A stretch of DNA of 12,457 nt, from contig JAHHQT010000054.1 of NCBI GenBank assembly GCA_020026215.1, positions 1 through 12,457 of the forward strand. The letters run 5' to 3'. Numbering within the stretch: position 1 is the stretch's first letter; each line of letters begins with the position of its first letter. Below, piece by piece: positions 12,402 through 12,457 of this stretch. The position numbers and the translations under genes are program-made. The notes under the pieces are model-generated. The model did no database searches. It had not been told where the DNA came from and was given only the letters and a program-made list of their open reading frames with translations. Origin of the DNA: Muribaculaceae bacterium (GTDB lineage Bacteria; Bacteroidota; Bacteroidia; Bacteroidales; Muribaculaceae).

Positions 12402-12409
12402 CAAAGATA
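12402..12409 (-). promoter_or_regulatory. Candidate -7 box of engB
   Basis: TATCTTTG on the minus strand (12409..12402) fits TAnnTTTG and lies 18 bases before the engB start codon. The nearest TTTG upstream (12424..12421) is only 11 bases away, too close for a standard -33 element. Confidence 0.5.
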
Positions 12410-12457
12410 ATATATTTTCACAAAAAATTTCGTTGCTATCAATCATAAAATGTAAAT

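Overview
The window (about 12.5 kb, AT-rich) looks like chromosomal core sequence of a member of the Bacteroidetes, most likely Bacteroidales. The reasons are gene content (a DUF4290 protein, the short archaeal/eukaryal-type prolyl-tRNA synthetase, a DAHP synthase with a C-terminal chorismate mutase), the absence of clear Shine-Dalgarno sequences, and repeated matches to the Bacteroidetes sigma-70 promoter (-33 TTTG, -7 TAnnTTTG) just upstream of genes. I see no mobile element, CRISPR array, rRNA or tRNA.

Layout: 1-750 (-) is the N-terminal half of proS, cut by the window edge. 823-3664 (-) is a tight five-gene cluster transcribed tsaB, DUF4290 protein, rimM, a small acidic protein, and an OmpA-like exported protein. 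3665-3931 is a gene-poor spacer with alternative hairpins and a doubtful 32-codon frame. 3932-5494 (-) is a COG2509-type FAD-dependent oxidoreductase, divergent from a HAD phosphatase (5578-6216, +). The HAD gene converges on nadC (6213-7064, -), with 4 bases of overlap. nadC is divergent from rlmH (7135-7608, +), whose transcript is probably leaderless or nearly so. 7648-11509 (-) is a four-gene aromatic amino acid operon transcribed pheA, aminotransferase, DAHP synthase/chorismate mutase, tyrA. 11790-12383 (-) is the ribosome-assembly GTPase engB.

The most interesting element is the leader of the aromatic operon (about 11509-11714, -). It has all the parts of a ribosome-mediated transcription attenuator: a textbook Bacteroidetes promoter; an 18-residue leader peptide, MNNNYAYYFYFYFYFGKE, with six Tyr and four Phe codons; a GCGGGA segment two bases after its stop codon; and an intrinsic terminator whose 5' arm region holds the complementary TCCCGC. 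There is also a possible 8-bp protector pairing between leader codons and the segment just after GCGGGA. The operon it controls makes exactly Phe and Tyr (committed DAHP synthesis, chorismate to prephenate, prephenate to phenylpyruvate or hydroxyphenylpyruvate, transamination), so sensor and pathway agree. The peptide has no Trp codon.

The other genes are housekeeping: translation and tRNA/rRNA modification (proS, tsaB, rimM, rlmH, engB), NAD synthesis (nadC) and envelope (OmpA-like).
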